Positions 12,040 through 24,894 of a stretch of DNA of 64,000 nt are shown one piece after another. The position numbers and the translations under genes are program-made. Every line of letters begins with the position of its first letter. Position 1 is the first letter of the stretch. The notes below the pieces were generated by a model. The model did no database searches, was not told the DNA's origin, and saw nothing but the letters and a program-made list of their open reading frames with translations. The stretch comes from Cycas panzhihuaensis (lineage: Eukaryota > Cycadophyta), in NCBI GenBank assembly GCA_023213395.1, contig CM041465.1, forward strand, positions 98,029,741-98,093,740. Reading direction: 5' to 3'.

Positions 12040-13450
12040 CTTCGTGCCTACCTTGATGACCTTGCCCACCTTGATGACCTTACCTGGGATGAGGATAATG
12101 TCCTTAGTTTCCCCCATATATGTAGCATTCACCTCCTCAAATAAAAAGGGGCTTGGTTAATAGGAAGAGGAAAAGAGGAACTACATTGACTTGGGTCAGC
12201 TAGGGGTGACCCAAGGCCTAGGATCTTCTAGTAACCAAGCTTATGGTCACCAAGAGGGAGGTTGGATGTGGAGCCCACTAAATGCTCTAACAACACCTCA
12301 TCATTCTCAAAGTAGTCTACCCCATAGATATTTATGCTTGGAGAAAATGAGGAATGGGAGGCGAGAGGAGTGGTAGGCCCATAACAATCAACCCACCAAT
12401 CAATATAGTGAAGGGACTCTTCAAAAGCGTTAGAGGGAAATCTTTTATGACATGTCATAAGAGGTTCTCTATCCTCATCACCCAAGGAAGGCAATGAGAT
12501 GGAAGGTAAAGTAGCATGGTAGGTCATACGAGAGATGGGAATAGCCACGTGTGACATGGTGGAAGGACTAGGCTCCTCAATAGAAGGGGTTCTAGGTCGA
12601 GACTTGGAATGAAGCAAGCACTTCCTACTTGTGTTTAAGAGGGATATGGGATGAGGGAGGTCCTCATCATCATTGTCAGACTCATCATCACTCAAAATAG
12701 CAAGGTACCCATAGTTCCCTACACCAACAAGGGAAAAACGAATGAGATTAGAAGAAGAAGGTGAAGGACCTTCCTCTAGGTAAGGTGTACTAGGGTTGTT
12801 GATCATGCAAGGAAAAGTGTAAGTGGATGATCCTTTATTACCATTTTCTAGATCATGAACCGCTTGATGGGACTGGTGTGATTATTTAATAGGAGGAGGC
12901 TCCTAGGAAACAACCTTCATTTGCCCTTTATGGATGAATTTGAGCTATCCCCAATGAGATGAACACACGTCTCCCATTTGGTTGAACCAAGGACATCCTA
13001 ATAGAAGGTTGTAGTCCATGTCTACATCGAGGACCATAATGTTAGTGGGAATAGTTTTTTCCTCAAGGGTAAGTGGGTGGAAACTAAACCTAAAGACATT
13101 TTCTCACTACCATCATAGCCTTGACAATTCCAGAGAACTAGCTTGAGAGCCACTATACCTAGATCTTGTATAATACATAAAGGTATATCGTTAACAAAAA
13201 AATCATTATCTATAACAATCCTTTAGAGAGTACACTTAGGAGTATCTATAGATATGGTAAAAGGGTAGTTCCATTGGCATTCGCTTTCATTGGCCAGGGG
13301 GAGATCTTTAAGGTCAAAAGAGATGATAGGTTCTTGACTTGCGACAATACCCAAAGCATGGATGGACGATCCACCAACCTTAAAGTCTCCAAAAGGGAGT
13401 GTATCGCCTCTTGATAGCTCCTCAAGATATACATCATAGATAGCCACAGT
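12040..13450 (-). pseudogene. E1 protease and protease-RT linker
   Basis: The segment with LGIVASQEPIISFDLKDLP and FTISIDTPKC precedes a decayed protease site read as VIDNDFFVN (near 13205-13220), homologous to VDNGSSVN in E3R. The linker frame at 12228-12806 keeps NYGYLAILSDDESDNDDED and GVDYFENDEVLLEHL, alignable to E3R. Several frames are broken by nonsense codons. Confidence 0.65.
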
Positions 13451-13559
13451 ATGAAGCTCATGTATGATGGAGAAGGGTAAATAGGGATGGTCTTGGGGAG
13501 CCGAGGAATCTCAGAAGGAGGGTTATCCAAAGGAGGATCAAGCTAGGAAGAGGAAGAGG

Positions 13560-15808
13560 CACCTATGGCCTCTTTAGTCACTTGAGACTGAGTTAAAGCA
13601 TATAGGGGTGTGGTCTTGATCATCTAAATGACTCTATTTCCCTTATTCCAAGATTAAGAGGGCAAAGGATTTGATGGTAAGAATTGGAAGAAGAGGAGGA
13701 ACCTCTTGACCCCTTCACCTTAGCTTATGTGGGATGAGGGTTAAGAGATCTTTCCCTATTCTAATTCCCTCAATGTTGGGCATGTTATTCTCTTTCCCCA
13801 TGTTTAGGAAAAGGACCCCTATAGATGGGTTGGTCTAGGTTGGGTCTAGACACTTGCTTGGGAGAGGAATCATGATGTGGAGCGGGTTTAGGATGCTCCA
13901 CTCTATATTATGAATCCTCGTTAAAGCATTCACCATGGATGGAGCACTTCTTCTCTAAGGAAGGTTTTGTCTTCCTTGTTTGAGAAGAATGGGCATTTCT
14001 ATCCTTGGGAGGTGCTACTTGGAAAGCTTAGTGAACAAGCCTATGAGAGTTTGGTGATGGGGGAGGAGCTTGGAGCTTAAGCTCCTTCATCATATGCTTA
14101 AACAAATGTATGGTGTAGGTCAAGGGATCTAAAGTATTCTCTATCGAGTGGATTGAAGACTTTAGGGATTGTTGTGGTTTAATGTCATGAGATGGAGGGG
14201 GTGCCTCGTGTCATTATGACTGTTTGAGAGGTTTCTTAAGACCCACTTAGATCTTAATAGTCTCAAGAGCTAAGCACTTGGCTATGGTAGAGTCACATGT
14301 CATTGCCCCCATTTTGAGGACCTCAACATATACCTTAGGATAAAGGGAATTCATGAAGAGATCCCTTTTAAGCTCCTCAAGCAATGTGGCCTTTGTGAAG
14401 TAAAGGAGATCATGAAAATGCCTAACAAAGTCATGATTCATCTCCTTGTGACCTAGTTTAAGGGATAGTAAAGCTTTTATTCCATTCTCGAAGGGATGAG
14501 TAATGTTAAAATAGTTGACAAACTCATCTATGAGCTATTGGAATGAATGGATTGAATGGGTAGGGAGGTGATATAACCATTAAAGGGCATTCTCCTATAA
14601 GAAATATAGAAAGAGCTTCATTAAGATGTAATCATAGGCCCAATAATTGATACATGCCATGGAGAAACTCTTAATATGCTCAGTTAGGTCTTATGAAGAA
14701 GTCCCATCAAACTTAAGCACCTCAAGAAGATGAGGCAGTAAGTTGGTCCTTAATGCCTCAATGGATAAAGTGGTTAACCTATAGTCAACAAAGGGATATG
14801 CCCTTGGTTAAGTTGTTGGGTCAATAAAAGATGAAGGAGGAGGTGGGGATGGATGCCTAAATCCTCCTTGGGATGTCTGACTGAAAGGGGGATACGAACT
14901 CCCTCCCACTTGATGGGAAGGGACTAATCTCAGATGTGAGGGAACTAGGAGAGAGGTAGATGGATAGGAAGGGCCTATTTCCCCTTGAAGATATGCCCCT
15001 TATTGAAAGGGGACTTGGGAAAAAGATCCTTGAGGAGGGATTTATCCTCCTTACAAAGGCACTACATATGAGGGGATACATGAAGATAAAGTGGATAGGT
15101 GTGGCACTAGGTTCTACCTATATGGACCACCTATAGGTGGTGCAATGCCATATGGGTGGAAGGAGTCCACCCCATATATAGGAAGGGGATTTCTCTTTCT
15201 ATACCCCCAAGGTTGGGAAGTGTATCTTGGGGGCACATAAAGAGAGAGATCCCTAGGTTAGGGTTGAAATCACATGGGGGTTTACTCTGCATGGAGAGAA
15301 GAAGGGGGAGATGTAAGCCCCCTAGGTTGAGTAAGAGACAGGTAGACCAAGGTTGGTTGAGGTGCATTCACTTAGCTAGGAGGAGGTATACTCAACCCAA
15401 TTTGGGAGGTGGGTATACCTTAGGTGGTCCCTAAAGGATGGGGGACACATAAAGAAGAGGAAACAACAAGGGATGGCCCAATTATGGATATCAAAGATTA
15501 ATACTCATGGGAACTCTCACCAAGGTGGTGATATCCCATGGGGGAAGAGGCTCCCACATCATGTGTAGGAAGATGGTGGCTACTTGGGTGCCCTTGATCA
15601 CTCATATAGGAGATGGGATCATCACCCTCTTGGGTGAGACCTTGGATTGAGGTTGAAGGTTGTTGTTGACTTTTAGAAACATAGGCATGATATGCCCACT
15701 TTAAAGAGAATCCCTCCATAACTAATTCAAAATTAGATAAAGGAAGGAGAACATGGACTCTTCCAAAGAATGAGGAAGTCTTCATAAATGACGAGAGAAT
15801 CATCTCAT
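13560..15808 (-). pseudogene. E1 gag
   Basis: The start is taken at the ATG whose complement is 15806-15808, which aligns with the E3R start at 62750. The third codon is TGA where E3R has CGC (Arg). The N-terminal low-complexity part shows MEGFSLKWAYHAYVSKSQQQ. The capsid-like part is near 14250-14860 and the zinc motif KCSIHGECFNEDS near 13935, where one zinc ligand His has become Asn. Multiple nonsense codons close the frame. Confidence 0.65.
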
Positions 15809-15950
15809 TCAAGTTCCTCCTAAGGTTTGGAAGAAAGAAAGATAAATAGAGTAAAGGATGTTGTGGGGTTGCCCAACGAATCAAGAAGGAATACCAAAAG
15901 AGAGAGGCAATGGTAACCCAAAGGAAACTAGAATGGTTCCTTTACTAGCA

Positions 15951-15970
15951 GGTCCCTAGTATGGTCAGTA
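15951..15970 (-). other. E1 primer-binding site
   Basis: Sense sequence TACTGACCATACTAGGGACC lies one base inside the LTR end ...TGCCA. The homologous sites in E2, E3R and E4 are TGGTGACCATACTAGGAC, TGGCAACCATACTGGGGAC and a shortened GGCGACCATCTTGAGGGG. A TGG start at this place marks a PBS; I could not assign the tRNA from memory. Confidence 0.6.
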
Positions 15971-15971
15971 G

Positions 15972-18900
15972 TGGCAGTGTGCCACTAGTAGGTCACTAAA
16001 CACAAGGATATCAAGCCTACTCTATCATTAAACCAAGGGTTTGGAGGTCCTTGTAGATAAGGGGATAGGCCACCCACAAAGGGTGTTTGTGTATCAGAAT
16101 ATAGGTTTAGAGACCTTCATATAGTGTATAAGACTCTCCTTGTAGGTACCTTCTCATATTTGAAGTAGGCAAAGGAATCTCCAATTCACTGAGTAGCCTA
16201 AAAAGGGACTCTCCTATCCTAACAGGGGAGGAAGGAGAGGGAGGACAAATGCTATTTTCCTAGAAGGGAGCGAAAAGAGGAGGCAAATCTTAATGGAGTA
16301 GGGGCCTATGAGATAAGAGAGGAGTGGTGAGTGGAGGAATGTAGAAGGGGTTTGGTATAGATAAACCAAATTCCAAGAAGGACAAGGCAAGTAAAGCACC
16401 TTGCTAAGGGATACCTAAAGGAAGATTTCTAGGGTTTATGTGAATCAAATATATGGCTAAGTGTGTCAAGAGTTTTGGATAATATATTAAGTCTTGCCCA
16501 AAAGTGATGCAAAGGTATAAAGTATTACTACTAAGTAAATGCCACTTAAAAGAAACTCGCTCTTTCTCTTTATGTCTTATTTCCCTATCTCTTTACTTTT
16601 ACAAATAAAAGAACTAGGTGAAAGGGAAAATGGGGGTGCAAAAGCATAAGAGAGTATGATGGCTTATGAAACTCACTTTAATAATGCATGGGAGAAAGAG
16701 AAACTACCAAAAGGCCTAGGTTTCCTTTATGTTCCTACCCTTGTGAATGTAAAGAATATGTAAGAGAAGGATGCAACAAAGGAAGGGAACCCCTTTTATA
16801 ACTTTTCCTTGGAGATGCAATATGAGTGGTGCATTAACTTAAACTATCCCGTTTCATACTCATGCAACAAGGAAAAAAGGGGGGATGAGGTAGATGCATT
16901 CCAATGTAATGGTTAAGTAAGCAAATATGGATAACATTCCTTTTCAATATCCTTTCGAATGAATGCAAAGACAATGATGGTAAACAATATGAAAATTCAA
17001 CCTACTTTTCTTTTTTTGGAAAGGGAGAAAAGGATGGTTGGAGAGAGTGCACCTAGAATCAAGCCAGTTGATGAAGTGCATCTTCTTCCCTTCATTGCTT
17101 TCCCTTCATTAATCACCTTGTGCTCTTTGCCATAGATGGCATTGTGGATGGAACCATTGGTGGGGCTACCTTACCTTCCCCAAAATTATTAACCAAAAAG
17201 AATAGAAATCTTCAAAGGAAAGTTTTAAAGAAATGTATGGAAGTGAGATGCAGATACCTTCTTCCATGATATTTGCTTGCTTGATGCAGGCAAGGGATGC
17301 CTTGTGAACCAATTCCTTCTAACAAGTAATGGTAAACATGTGCCAATGTGTATGGATATATGTATATATGCATGCACCTGCTAAAAGGAAATCCAAAACT
17401 TGCTTAAAGCCTTAAAGAAAAGAGAAAATATATTTTCCAATCTTTTCCACTATGCATTTAAATGTTTCACCAATAATCACTTTTGGGGAAGAGGGGGGTT
17501 TAAAGAGTGTGAGAAAGAAGAGCCTTGGAATGGCTAGCTCCTCCAAACAAGACACCTTCACATGATCAAATACTCCAAGTAAGCAAATCAATAGAGGGTT
17601 TGCAACTCTAAGCAAATAATGAAGACAATATAGCTTACAATAACCAAAAGTTGTAAAAGTTGCAAAAATTACAAATGTTGCAAAAGTTGCACTATTGTAA
17701 CTCTTGTAAGATTTGTAAAAAGGATAGAAATCTCATGAACTATAAAGTTTACCAAAATATCTACTACTAAATGATGTGTGTAGGGATTGGTTGTAAGCAT
17801 TGCAAGTGGTTGTGAATGCTACAACCAACGAAAACCTTCACCCAAGGGTTTTCCTGGTGTGTAGGGTGGGTATCGCATATGAAAAATAAGAAAGGTAGGG
17901 GGATGCCTTAGAGGATACAACTATAAGGGTCGAACCCCAGCCATAGGCTCCTCTTCTCCCTTTCTATGTTCCTATGATCCACTTGCTTGTGTCCCATGAT
18001 GAAACCAAGAGGTATTGAAGGATTGAAAAGAGGAAGGGTTTACCTTCCTTAAAACGGCCCAAAGAGAGGGATGTGCATATAAAAATTTGTAAATAAATGA
18101 TAGCGCTCAGTAAAATATATTTGTAAAAGGAAAGAAAAGTAGGAAACAAACATGAAATAGCCACTAAAATTGACTCAAGATAGATATTAACTCATAAATC
18201 AATGGAGGGGGAAGGATCCCTCTTACTAGGTGGAGGAAGACACCACTTGGCAGCAAAAGAAGAGTAAGAAAACCCATAAAAACTTGGTGTAGTAGCTAGA
18301 GTGACTACTTAAGGAGGAGAACCTATTGAAAACAAGCTATAGAAGACCTTCAGTCTAGGGTCTTAACCTAGGAGAAGAAGAGAATAGAAGGAGAGAGCTA
18401 AAAATACAAGTTAGAGGTAATTTTCCCTTCATAAGAGAGCTAAGAGAGGTAAAATGGATTCAAAATTAGATTTTAATACCCAAATTAGATCTATTGAGCG
18501 ATTAGGGTTCACTCTGGGTGGGAAACAACATCCTACCATATGCCAGTTTTGTAATAAATGTAAACCTAGCCATTGCTAGTCCATGGATGCTAATGGACAG
18601 TGGCCTCATGACAAACTTTGTGGTACCATGAAGTTTGTCATAATACTGCAAACATTGCCATGGTGTGAATTAAATAAAAGGAACAAATAAAGGGAGGCCT
18701 AGGACGGCCCCAAAAGAAGTGTCCTAGGGCCTAACAAAGTAATGAGCTAGACTAGTAAGGCATCTAGTAGACCCTTAGGCATTGGTGGACCTTATTAGGT
18801 AAGAAGAGAGTGGAAATAAGAGTCCTACCAAGACAACAAAGGGATATATTGGACTAGTAAGGCTTTTAGGGGACCTCTAAAGATTGGTGGGGCCTCCCAA

Positions 18901-19302
18901 ATATACAAAAGAGGGTAATAGAGGCCTTAACAAGGGGTGTAAGGTATATACAAAGGTGATTAAGCCAAAATGATATGTTAGGAACCACATATAAGGCTAA
19001 ACATAAGCAAAAGGTGGGCTACAGGGGCCCATGAGTGCCTAAGAGTGCTAAGGAGGTGTTGTAAGGGGTTGTGTGGTGCCATAGGACCATGGTCTTGAGT
19101 CGTCATAGGTTGGATCATAGTTGGAGGCATAAAATAGGGAGACAAGCCAGGCATCTCAACCATACATGCAATGATATCATACAAAATACAACTATCAAGA
19201 ATCTCACCATATTCTCAACTAAGCAAGGAACAACAACAGAGATGTATACCTATGCCTACCTAAGAGGTGTTATCCATATCCATTCCCAGTAACCAGGAAA
19301 CA
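15972..19302 (-). repeat. LTR shared by E1 (5' LTR) and E2 (3' LTR)
   Basis: This 3.33-kb segment has the PBS of E1 on its left and a polypurine tract of E2 (19303-19313) on its right, so it serves as 5' LTR of E1 and 3' LTR of E2. Sense ends are TGTTTCCTGG and TGCCA. It aligns with 2293-4658. Its last part (15972-16750) aligns with 33704-34514. Sharing indicates recombination between LTRs or unequal exchange. No domain-bearing frame is present. Confidence 0.7.
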
Positions 19303-19313
19303 CTACCCCCTTA
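19303..19313 (-). other. E2 polypurine tract
   Basis: TAAGGGGGTAG on the minus strand directly precedes the LTR start TGTTTCCTGG, as in E1 at 4659-4670. Confidence 0.6.
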
Positions 19314-19596
19314 GTAAAAGATCCTTGACACTCAGGAGCATCTAGTGATGGCCAATGCTATCAATACAAGAGGATTAGTATCATCTACTAATGCAAAAGT
19401 CTCATCATCCAAGGGGAGTGGCAGGTGTCATGGCAGATTACATGGACAAGGAAAGGAAAAGAGAAGTATGTGGGCTACCCATGCATCACATGAGGGTTTG
19501 GTATAACATAATGAGGGGATGAGGGAGTTACCCCCATCGTACCTATGCAATATGAGTGCAGTGCTAGGTCATGAGCATAATCAACAAGTAAATGTA
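19314..19596. other. E2 sequence between polypurine tract and copia insertion
   Basis: Aligns with about 4671-4935 of E1. It is the left part of the noncoding spacer between the second RNase H and the PPT of E2, cut by the copia insertion. No coding sense is visible. Confidence 0.6.
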
Positions 19597-19601
19597 AGTA
19601 A
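19597..19601. other. Target-site duplication, left copy (AGTAA)
   Basis: AGTAA immediately left of the LTR start TGTTATATATG. An identical copy is at 24690-24694. Confidence 0.9.
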
Positions 19602-20098
19602 TGTTATATATGTTGAACACTTTGCAAGTGTTATATAGGTATAAGAGTTACACGTAATCCCCTTTGTGGGGGTCTAGGCTCTTATTGTAGGGCCCTCGAC
19701 TAGGGGCTTTGGGGGGCTAGGGGCCCCCCAGGTAGGAGTTCAAGGGTAGGAGACCCAAAGAAATTTTTTTTGGGTGTCTTATGGGGGTCTTTTATTGAAT
19801 CATGGTTTTTGCCCATTCTATTGTAAAACTGCAAGGTGATATCTTATAACGTTATATCTATATATTCTTTTATAATGACAAATGTAATATGATAATGATG
19901 TGGATGAGTCTAGGAGAAGAGTTAGGTTTATTTATCTCTATAATTCTTTAGTTATTGCTCTGATTAATAAATGGTCTATGCTTAGACTTGAATCTCCTAG
20001 TGTTCTTTATTGAGTGCTTGATTTATTTATGTTATTTGTTCCTTGTATGGTTTAGAGTTCTATTATCACATTGCTTCTATAGTTATATTTTCTCTTCA
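19602..20098 (+). repeat. 5' LTR of the copia element
   Basis: 497 bp, starting TGTTATATATG and ending TTTTCTCTTCA. It aligns with the 486-bp LTR at 24204-24689 with scattered differences, many of them transitions, so the element is not young. Confidence 0.92.
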
Positions 20099-20113
20099 TT
20101 TGATATTAGAGCT
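20099..20113 (+). other. Primer-binding site of the copia element
   Basis: TTTGATATTAGAGCT right after the LTR matches TGGTATCAGAGC at 10 of 12 positions; both differences are G to A and C to T. The primer would be initiator tRNA-Met. Confidence 0.85.
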
Positions 20114-20183
20114 AAGGGTTTTAGTTTTGTGGGAAGCCATTTGGTAAGTAGGAGCCTTGTAAGTGAACTTGAGTGCAAAGATC

Positions 20184-20950
20184 ATGGCAAGTGCTACAAA
20201 GATGGAGATTAAAAAGTTTAATGGCCAGATGTTTGAGCTATGGAAGCTAAATATGGAAGATATCCTTTTCGAGAAGGATCATTGGATCATTGTAGCAGGA
20301 ACAAAGCCTGTGACTATGGGTGATGAAGATTGGAAGAAGGTTGATCAAAAGATAATCAGTTCGATAAGGTTATGCCTTTTAGACATGGCATTATTGAATG
20401 TTGCTACAGAATCTATGGCCAAAGATCTATGGAGAAAGTTAGAGGCTTTGTATCAGACAAAGTCCCTAGTTAATAAACTATTTCTTTGGAAAATTTTATA
20501 TTCACTCAATATGAATCATAGATATGTAGTTGTAGATCATCTCACTACATTTAACATCATGGTGAGCTAGCTTGTTTCAATTGGGGTAATAATATCTGAA
20601 GAAGATAAGTGTATTACCCTGTTATGTTCACTTCTTAATTCCTTAGATAATCTTGTGATGACAATTAGTAGAATAGCTGCTAGCACCCTAAAATTTGATG
20701 ATGTTATTGTTGCTCTACTATTAGAAGAGATAAGGCAAAAATATTTTGAGGATTATTTAAAAGAAACACTAACAGTAAGAGGTTGAACATTGGATCATGA
20801 CCAACGAAGACCGAGGAATAGATAACCAAAATCTAGAGGAAAATCCAAATCTCCAGGTAGAGGACCTTTGGTATGCTAGGGATGTAGGAAGGCTAGCCAT
20901 ATAAAGAGCCAGTGTCAAGTCAAGGTAGATAAGAGAAAGTCACCTAAAGC
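20184..20950 (+). pseudogene. copia gag
   Basis: The ATG at 20184 opens MASATKMEIKKFNGQMFELW, a typical copia gag start with the KFNG/W motif. It continues with RKLEALYQTKSLVNKLFLWK (UBN2-type region). A TAG at 20568-20570 closes the first frame, and others follow. The zinc knuckle CX2CX4HX4C is still visible at 20874-20915, although its second position is now a stop. Gag would package the RNA into particles. Confidence 0.85.
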
Positions 20951-22230
20951 TACTTCTTCCATGGTAACAAAATCCTCCGATGAAGCTAGTGGCAATGTTT
21001 ATTTGGCAACCTTAAATAAGTTGTCAAATGTTAAGTCTTGGTTAATTGACTCTAGTGCTTCACTTTTTGTTACTCCCTATAGGAACTGGTTTTGTAAATA
21101 CATAAGGATTAATGGAGATGAGGTATTTCTTGGGGATAATTAATCATATAAAATTGTGGGTCACAGAAGAGTAAAGGTTTGATATAGGGATGGAAGGGTT
21201 AAAACTATCCTTGATGTGAGTCATATTCCTGATTTGACTATAAGTTTATTATCTGTTAGTCAATTGGGTGATGGAGGAATAGAAGTGAACTTCAATAAAC
21301 ATACTTGTAGAATGGTTTGAGGAGCATTGGTGTTAGTAAGAGGGGTCTGATTTAGAACACTATACAAGCTTCATGCAAGTATAATATATGCTAGAAGTTA
21401 TAGTCTAGCTATTACAGAAAGTAGCAATAATAAAAGTGGGACTCAAATATCACTTACTGATAAAACTATGCTATGGCATAAGAGATTGGGCCATATTAGA
21501 GAGAAAGGACTCCATGATTTATTCTCTAAAGGTATAGAAGAAGACATCTCTAGAATTAATAGCTTCTTTGATTTTGATGTCTATGAGCATTGTGTGTATG
21601 AAAAATAAAATCTAGTGAGTTTTCCTTCAAACTCAAAGAGAGCAAAAGGTGTTCTGTAATTGGTGCATAACAATGTTTTTGGACCCGTTGATATACCCTC
21701 ATTAGATGGGTCCAAATACTTTGTCTCATTCATAGATAATTTCTCAAGAAAGATATGGCTATACTTTCTCAAGTAAAAATTTGAAGTCTTTAGTAAATTC
21801 AAAGAATTCAAGTCCTTGGTTAAGAATCAGAGTGATAGGTAGATCAAGGTACTAAGGACTAATAATATAGGAGAGTTTTGCTTAAAGGAGTTTGAGTAGT
21901 TCTATAAGTAGTGTCTAATAGTAAGGAAAAAGATAATTCCCTATATGCCACAACATAATGGAGTTGTTAAAAGGATGAATAGGACCTTAATGGAGAGATC
22001 AAGGAGTATGCTCAGTGCTACTGGGTTAGAGAAGAAATTTTGGGTAGAGGCTATGATGACTGCAAGGTACCTGATAAATACATCATTAACAACTATCTTA
22101 GTATATAAAACACCTGAAGAAGTTTGGTATGGTAAGAAACCATCTCTTGGTTATCTTAGAGTTTTTAGTTGTGAAGCTTTTATACATGTTCCTAAATAGC
22201 ACTGGACTAAGCTTGATTTTATAGTATGAA
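20951..22230 (+). pseudogene. copia protease and integrase
   Basis: The protease site reads SWLIDSSAS (near 21030), with DSS in place of the usual DSG. The pre-integrase zinc region gives MLWHKRLGHIREKGLHDL near 21470-21525. In the integrase core [20 protein letters not shown] keeps the first Asp. The second is changed to Asn (LRTNNIGEF near 21850), and the Glu to Lys in HNGVVKRMNRTLMERSRSM (from 21954). Both are G to A changes. Frames are open only in pieces. Confidence 0.85.
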
Positions 22231-22629
22231 AGTCTATTTTCATTAGCTATGGCAATGGTGTTAAAGGGTATAAGCTTTATAACCTTAAAACACAAAAGTT
22301 TATATATAGTTGTGATGTTGTCTTTAGAGAGGAGTTCAAGTCTCTAAAGCGGGATGAAGAACCAAAGGAGGAACACTCTAAGAAGGTATACTTTGAAGTA
22401 AGGGATGAAGATTCTACATCAGAGTATGAGTCAACTGAAGAGGAAGAACCAGCTATAGAGGTGGCTCAACCTCAAGAACCCCACATCTTGAGGAGATCAA
22501 CTCATGAGAGAAGACAACCTAATAATTATATTCCTAAAGACTTTTGTCACTCCTCTTTTGTTTTATTTGCTATAGATGATGATTCAAGTATTATTCAACA
22601 AGCTCTAGAGTTAAAAGAAAGCCAACTCT

Positions 22630-24190
22630 AGATGAAATCCATGCAAGAAGAAATGATGGCCTTAGACAAAAATTATATGTGGTATTTGTTGGATCATCCT
22701 AATGGCAAAAAACCTATTGATAATAAATGGATCTTCAAGAAGATGTTCAAAGTAGATGGTACTGTGGAAAAGTACAAAGCTCGCCAGAAGCAAAGGGCTA
22801 TTCCCAAGTCAAGGGAATAGATTTTGGTAAGGTATTTTCTCTTGTTGTAAAAGTTGCTTTAATTAGACTTTTGTTGGTTGTAACAGCTGCCTATGACCTT
22901 GAGGTGGATCAAATAGATATAAAGACTACATTTCTTTATGATGACCTCAAGGAAGAAATTTATATATTATAGCTTAAAGGGTTTGAAGTTGCAGGGAAGG
23001 AGAATATGGTACGTAGGTTGAAGAAGTCATTATACGACTTGAAACTATCACCAAGAATGTGGTACCAGAAGTTTGTTTCATATATATTGGAACATGGATT
23101 TGTGTATAGCAAAGTAGATCATCATGTTTATTATAAGTAGGTTGGTGATCATTTTTTTATTCTGGCTTTATATATTGATGACATCCTTTTAGTTGGTAAC
23201 AATAAAGAAATGAACCAACTTGTGAAAGACCAATTGACATCTCACTTTGAGATGAAGGACCTTGGTGTTGCACATTTTATTTTGGGTATTGAGATTAAAA
23301 TGGATAGGAGAAATAGGAAGATTTGGCTTAGCTAAAGATGATATATTAAGATAATATTATAACAATTTAGGTTGTAAGATAGTAACCAGTTAATGTTCCT
23401 CTTCCTGCTAGTTTAAAATTATCAGCTAAACAATACCCAAAAACTCACCAAGAAGTTGAAAACATGGCATTTATCCCTTATGATAGTGCTATTGGTAGCC
23501 TAATATATGTGATGGTTTGCACTAGACCAAACATTGCCCATGTAGTGGGAGTAGTTATTAGGTATATGTCAAACCTAGGCAAGGAGCATTAGGTGGCTAT
23601 GAAAAGGATTTTTAGGTATCTGTGAGGTACATCAAACTATAGAATTTGCTATCAAGGAGATTCCATAGAGAGTAGAACAATGAACCTAAGAGGTTTTGTT
23701 GATGCTAATTAGGCTAGAGATCTTGACAGAAAAAGATCTACAAGCAAGTAGATTTTTACCCTTTGTGGTGGTGCAATCAGTTGGATAAGTAAAAGACAAG
23801 AAGTTGTGATACTTTCTAGCATAGAAGTAGAGTATATGGAAGCTACTCATGCATGTAAGGAAGTGGTTTGGTTACAAAGATTATGCACAAATAGTAGATT
23901 TAAGCAAGATTCTATAAGGATAGATTCTGGTAGTCAAAGTGCAATCTAGCTAGCAAAGAACCCCATTTTTCATGCTCAATCAAAGCATAGTAATGTGCAG
24001 CTCAATTTTATTAGGGAAATAGTTCAATATCACAAGGTGGCTTTGCAGAAGATTGCTACACAAGAGAATTCTATAGACTCATTGACTAAGATTGTTAACA
24101 CAAAAAAATCATATGGTATAGAATTACAATGGGTGTTTGTGATTTTGGCATTCAGTAGTTGTGTATGCTAGTTTTCTTATAAAGTGCTTA
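22630..24190 (+). pseudogene. copia reverse transcriptase and RNase H
   Basis: RT begins near 22632 (KKPIDNKWIFKKMFKVDGTV) and shifts frame near 22790. It continues with AAYDLEVDQIDIKTTFL (first catalytic Asp), SLYDLKLSPRMWYQKF and YIDD at 23171-23182, then GVAHFILGIEI. RNase H follows with GFVDAN (near 23695), RSTSK, EVVWLQRL and a final SKH-type segment near 23975. In-frame TAG codons occur at the expected Gln of IYIL-Q (22970-22972), at the Trp after DAN, and elsewhere. Catalytic residues of RT survive but the frame does not. Confidence 0.88.
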
Positions 24191-24192
24191 AT

Positions 24193-24203
24193 AAGTGGGA
24201 GAT
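24193..24203 (+). other. Polypurine tract of the copia element
   Basis: AAGTGGGAGAT immediately precedes the 3' LTR start TGTTAGATAT. AAGTGGGAGA is a common plant copia PPT. Confidence 0.88.
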
Positions 24204-24689
24204 TGTTAGATATATTGACCACTTTGTAAGTGTTACATAGGTATAGGAATTATACTTAAGACCCTTTGTAGGTTTCCAAGGGCCATCAGGAGCCCTCGGT
24301 TGGGGTTTGGGGCCCGGTGGCCCCAGTGTGATCTGGGAAAGAGCTTCGAGAAAAAAAATGTGGGTTCCTTATGGGGGTCTTTTGTTAGCCCATAGTTTAT
24401 GCCCATTGTATTGTAAAATTGTAAGGTGGTATCTTATAATATTGTATCTATATATTCTTATATAATGACATATGTAATATGATAATGATGTGGATGAGTC
24501 GAGGAGAAGAGTTAGGGTTTATTCATCTCTATAATTCTTTAGCTATTACTCAGATTAATAAAAGGTCTATGCTTAGACCTAAATCTCCTGGTGTTCTTTA
24601 TTAAGTGCTTAATTTATTTATGTTATTTATTCTTTGTATGGTTTAGAGTTCTATTATTGCGTTACTTCTGCAGTTATATTTTCTCTTCA
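24204..24689 (+). repeat. 3' LTR of the copia element
   Basis: 486 bp, TGTTAGATAT to TTTTCTCTTCA, followed by the right target duplication. It matches 19602-20098. Confidence 0.92.
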
Positions 24690-24694
24690 AGTAA
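24690..24694. other. Target-site duplication, right copy (AGTAA)
   Basis: Identical to 19597-19601 and directly after the LTR end CTCTTCA. Confidence 0.9.
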
Positions 24695-24894
24695 AGGACC
24701 TATGCATAAGGAGAGTCAAAGTGTAAGAGTAATATACCATGGATGGTATGAAGAATAGAGTAAAGAATCAAACCTAGTGGTCACCATAGTTTAACCTCAT
24801 TAGTGTCCTACTTTCAGAGGTGCGAAGGAATCTCAATGAAAGAGGAAATGATCTAGAAGCCTAGGTGATCAAGCGACTTGTTAGTCTACCTAAG

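Larger units (their letters stand above)
19602..24689 (+). mobile_element. Complete-length Ty1/copia retrotransposon, decayed
   Basis: A 5,088-bp element with two LTRs (19602-20098 and 24204-24689), PBS, PPT and one decayed gag-pol. It is flanked by the 5-bp target duplication AGTAA at 19597-19601 and 24690-24694. It lies in the 3' spacer of E2; the interrupted sequence is continuous in E1 near 4935-4965, which confirms the insertion site. The coding frame is closed by many TAG and TGA codons at expected Gln, Trp or Arg positions and by at least one frameshift. The domain order gag, protease, integrase, RT, RNase H is diagnostic of copia. Confidence 0.95.
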
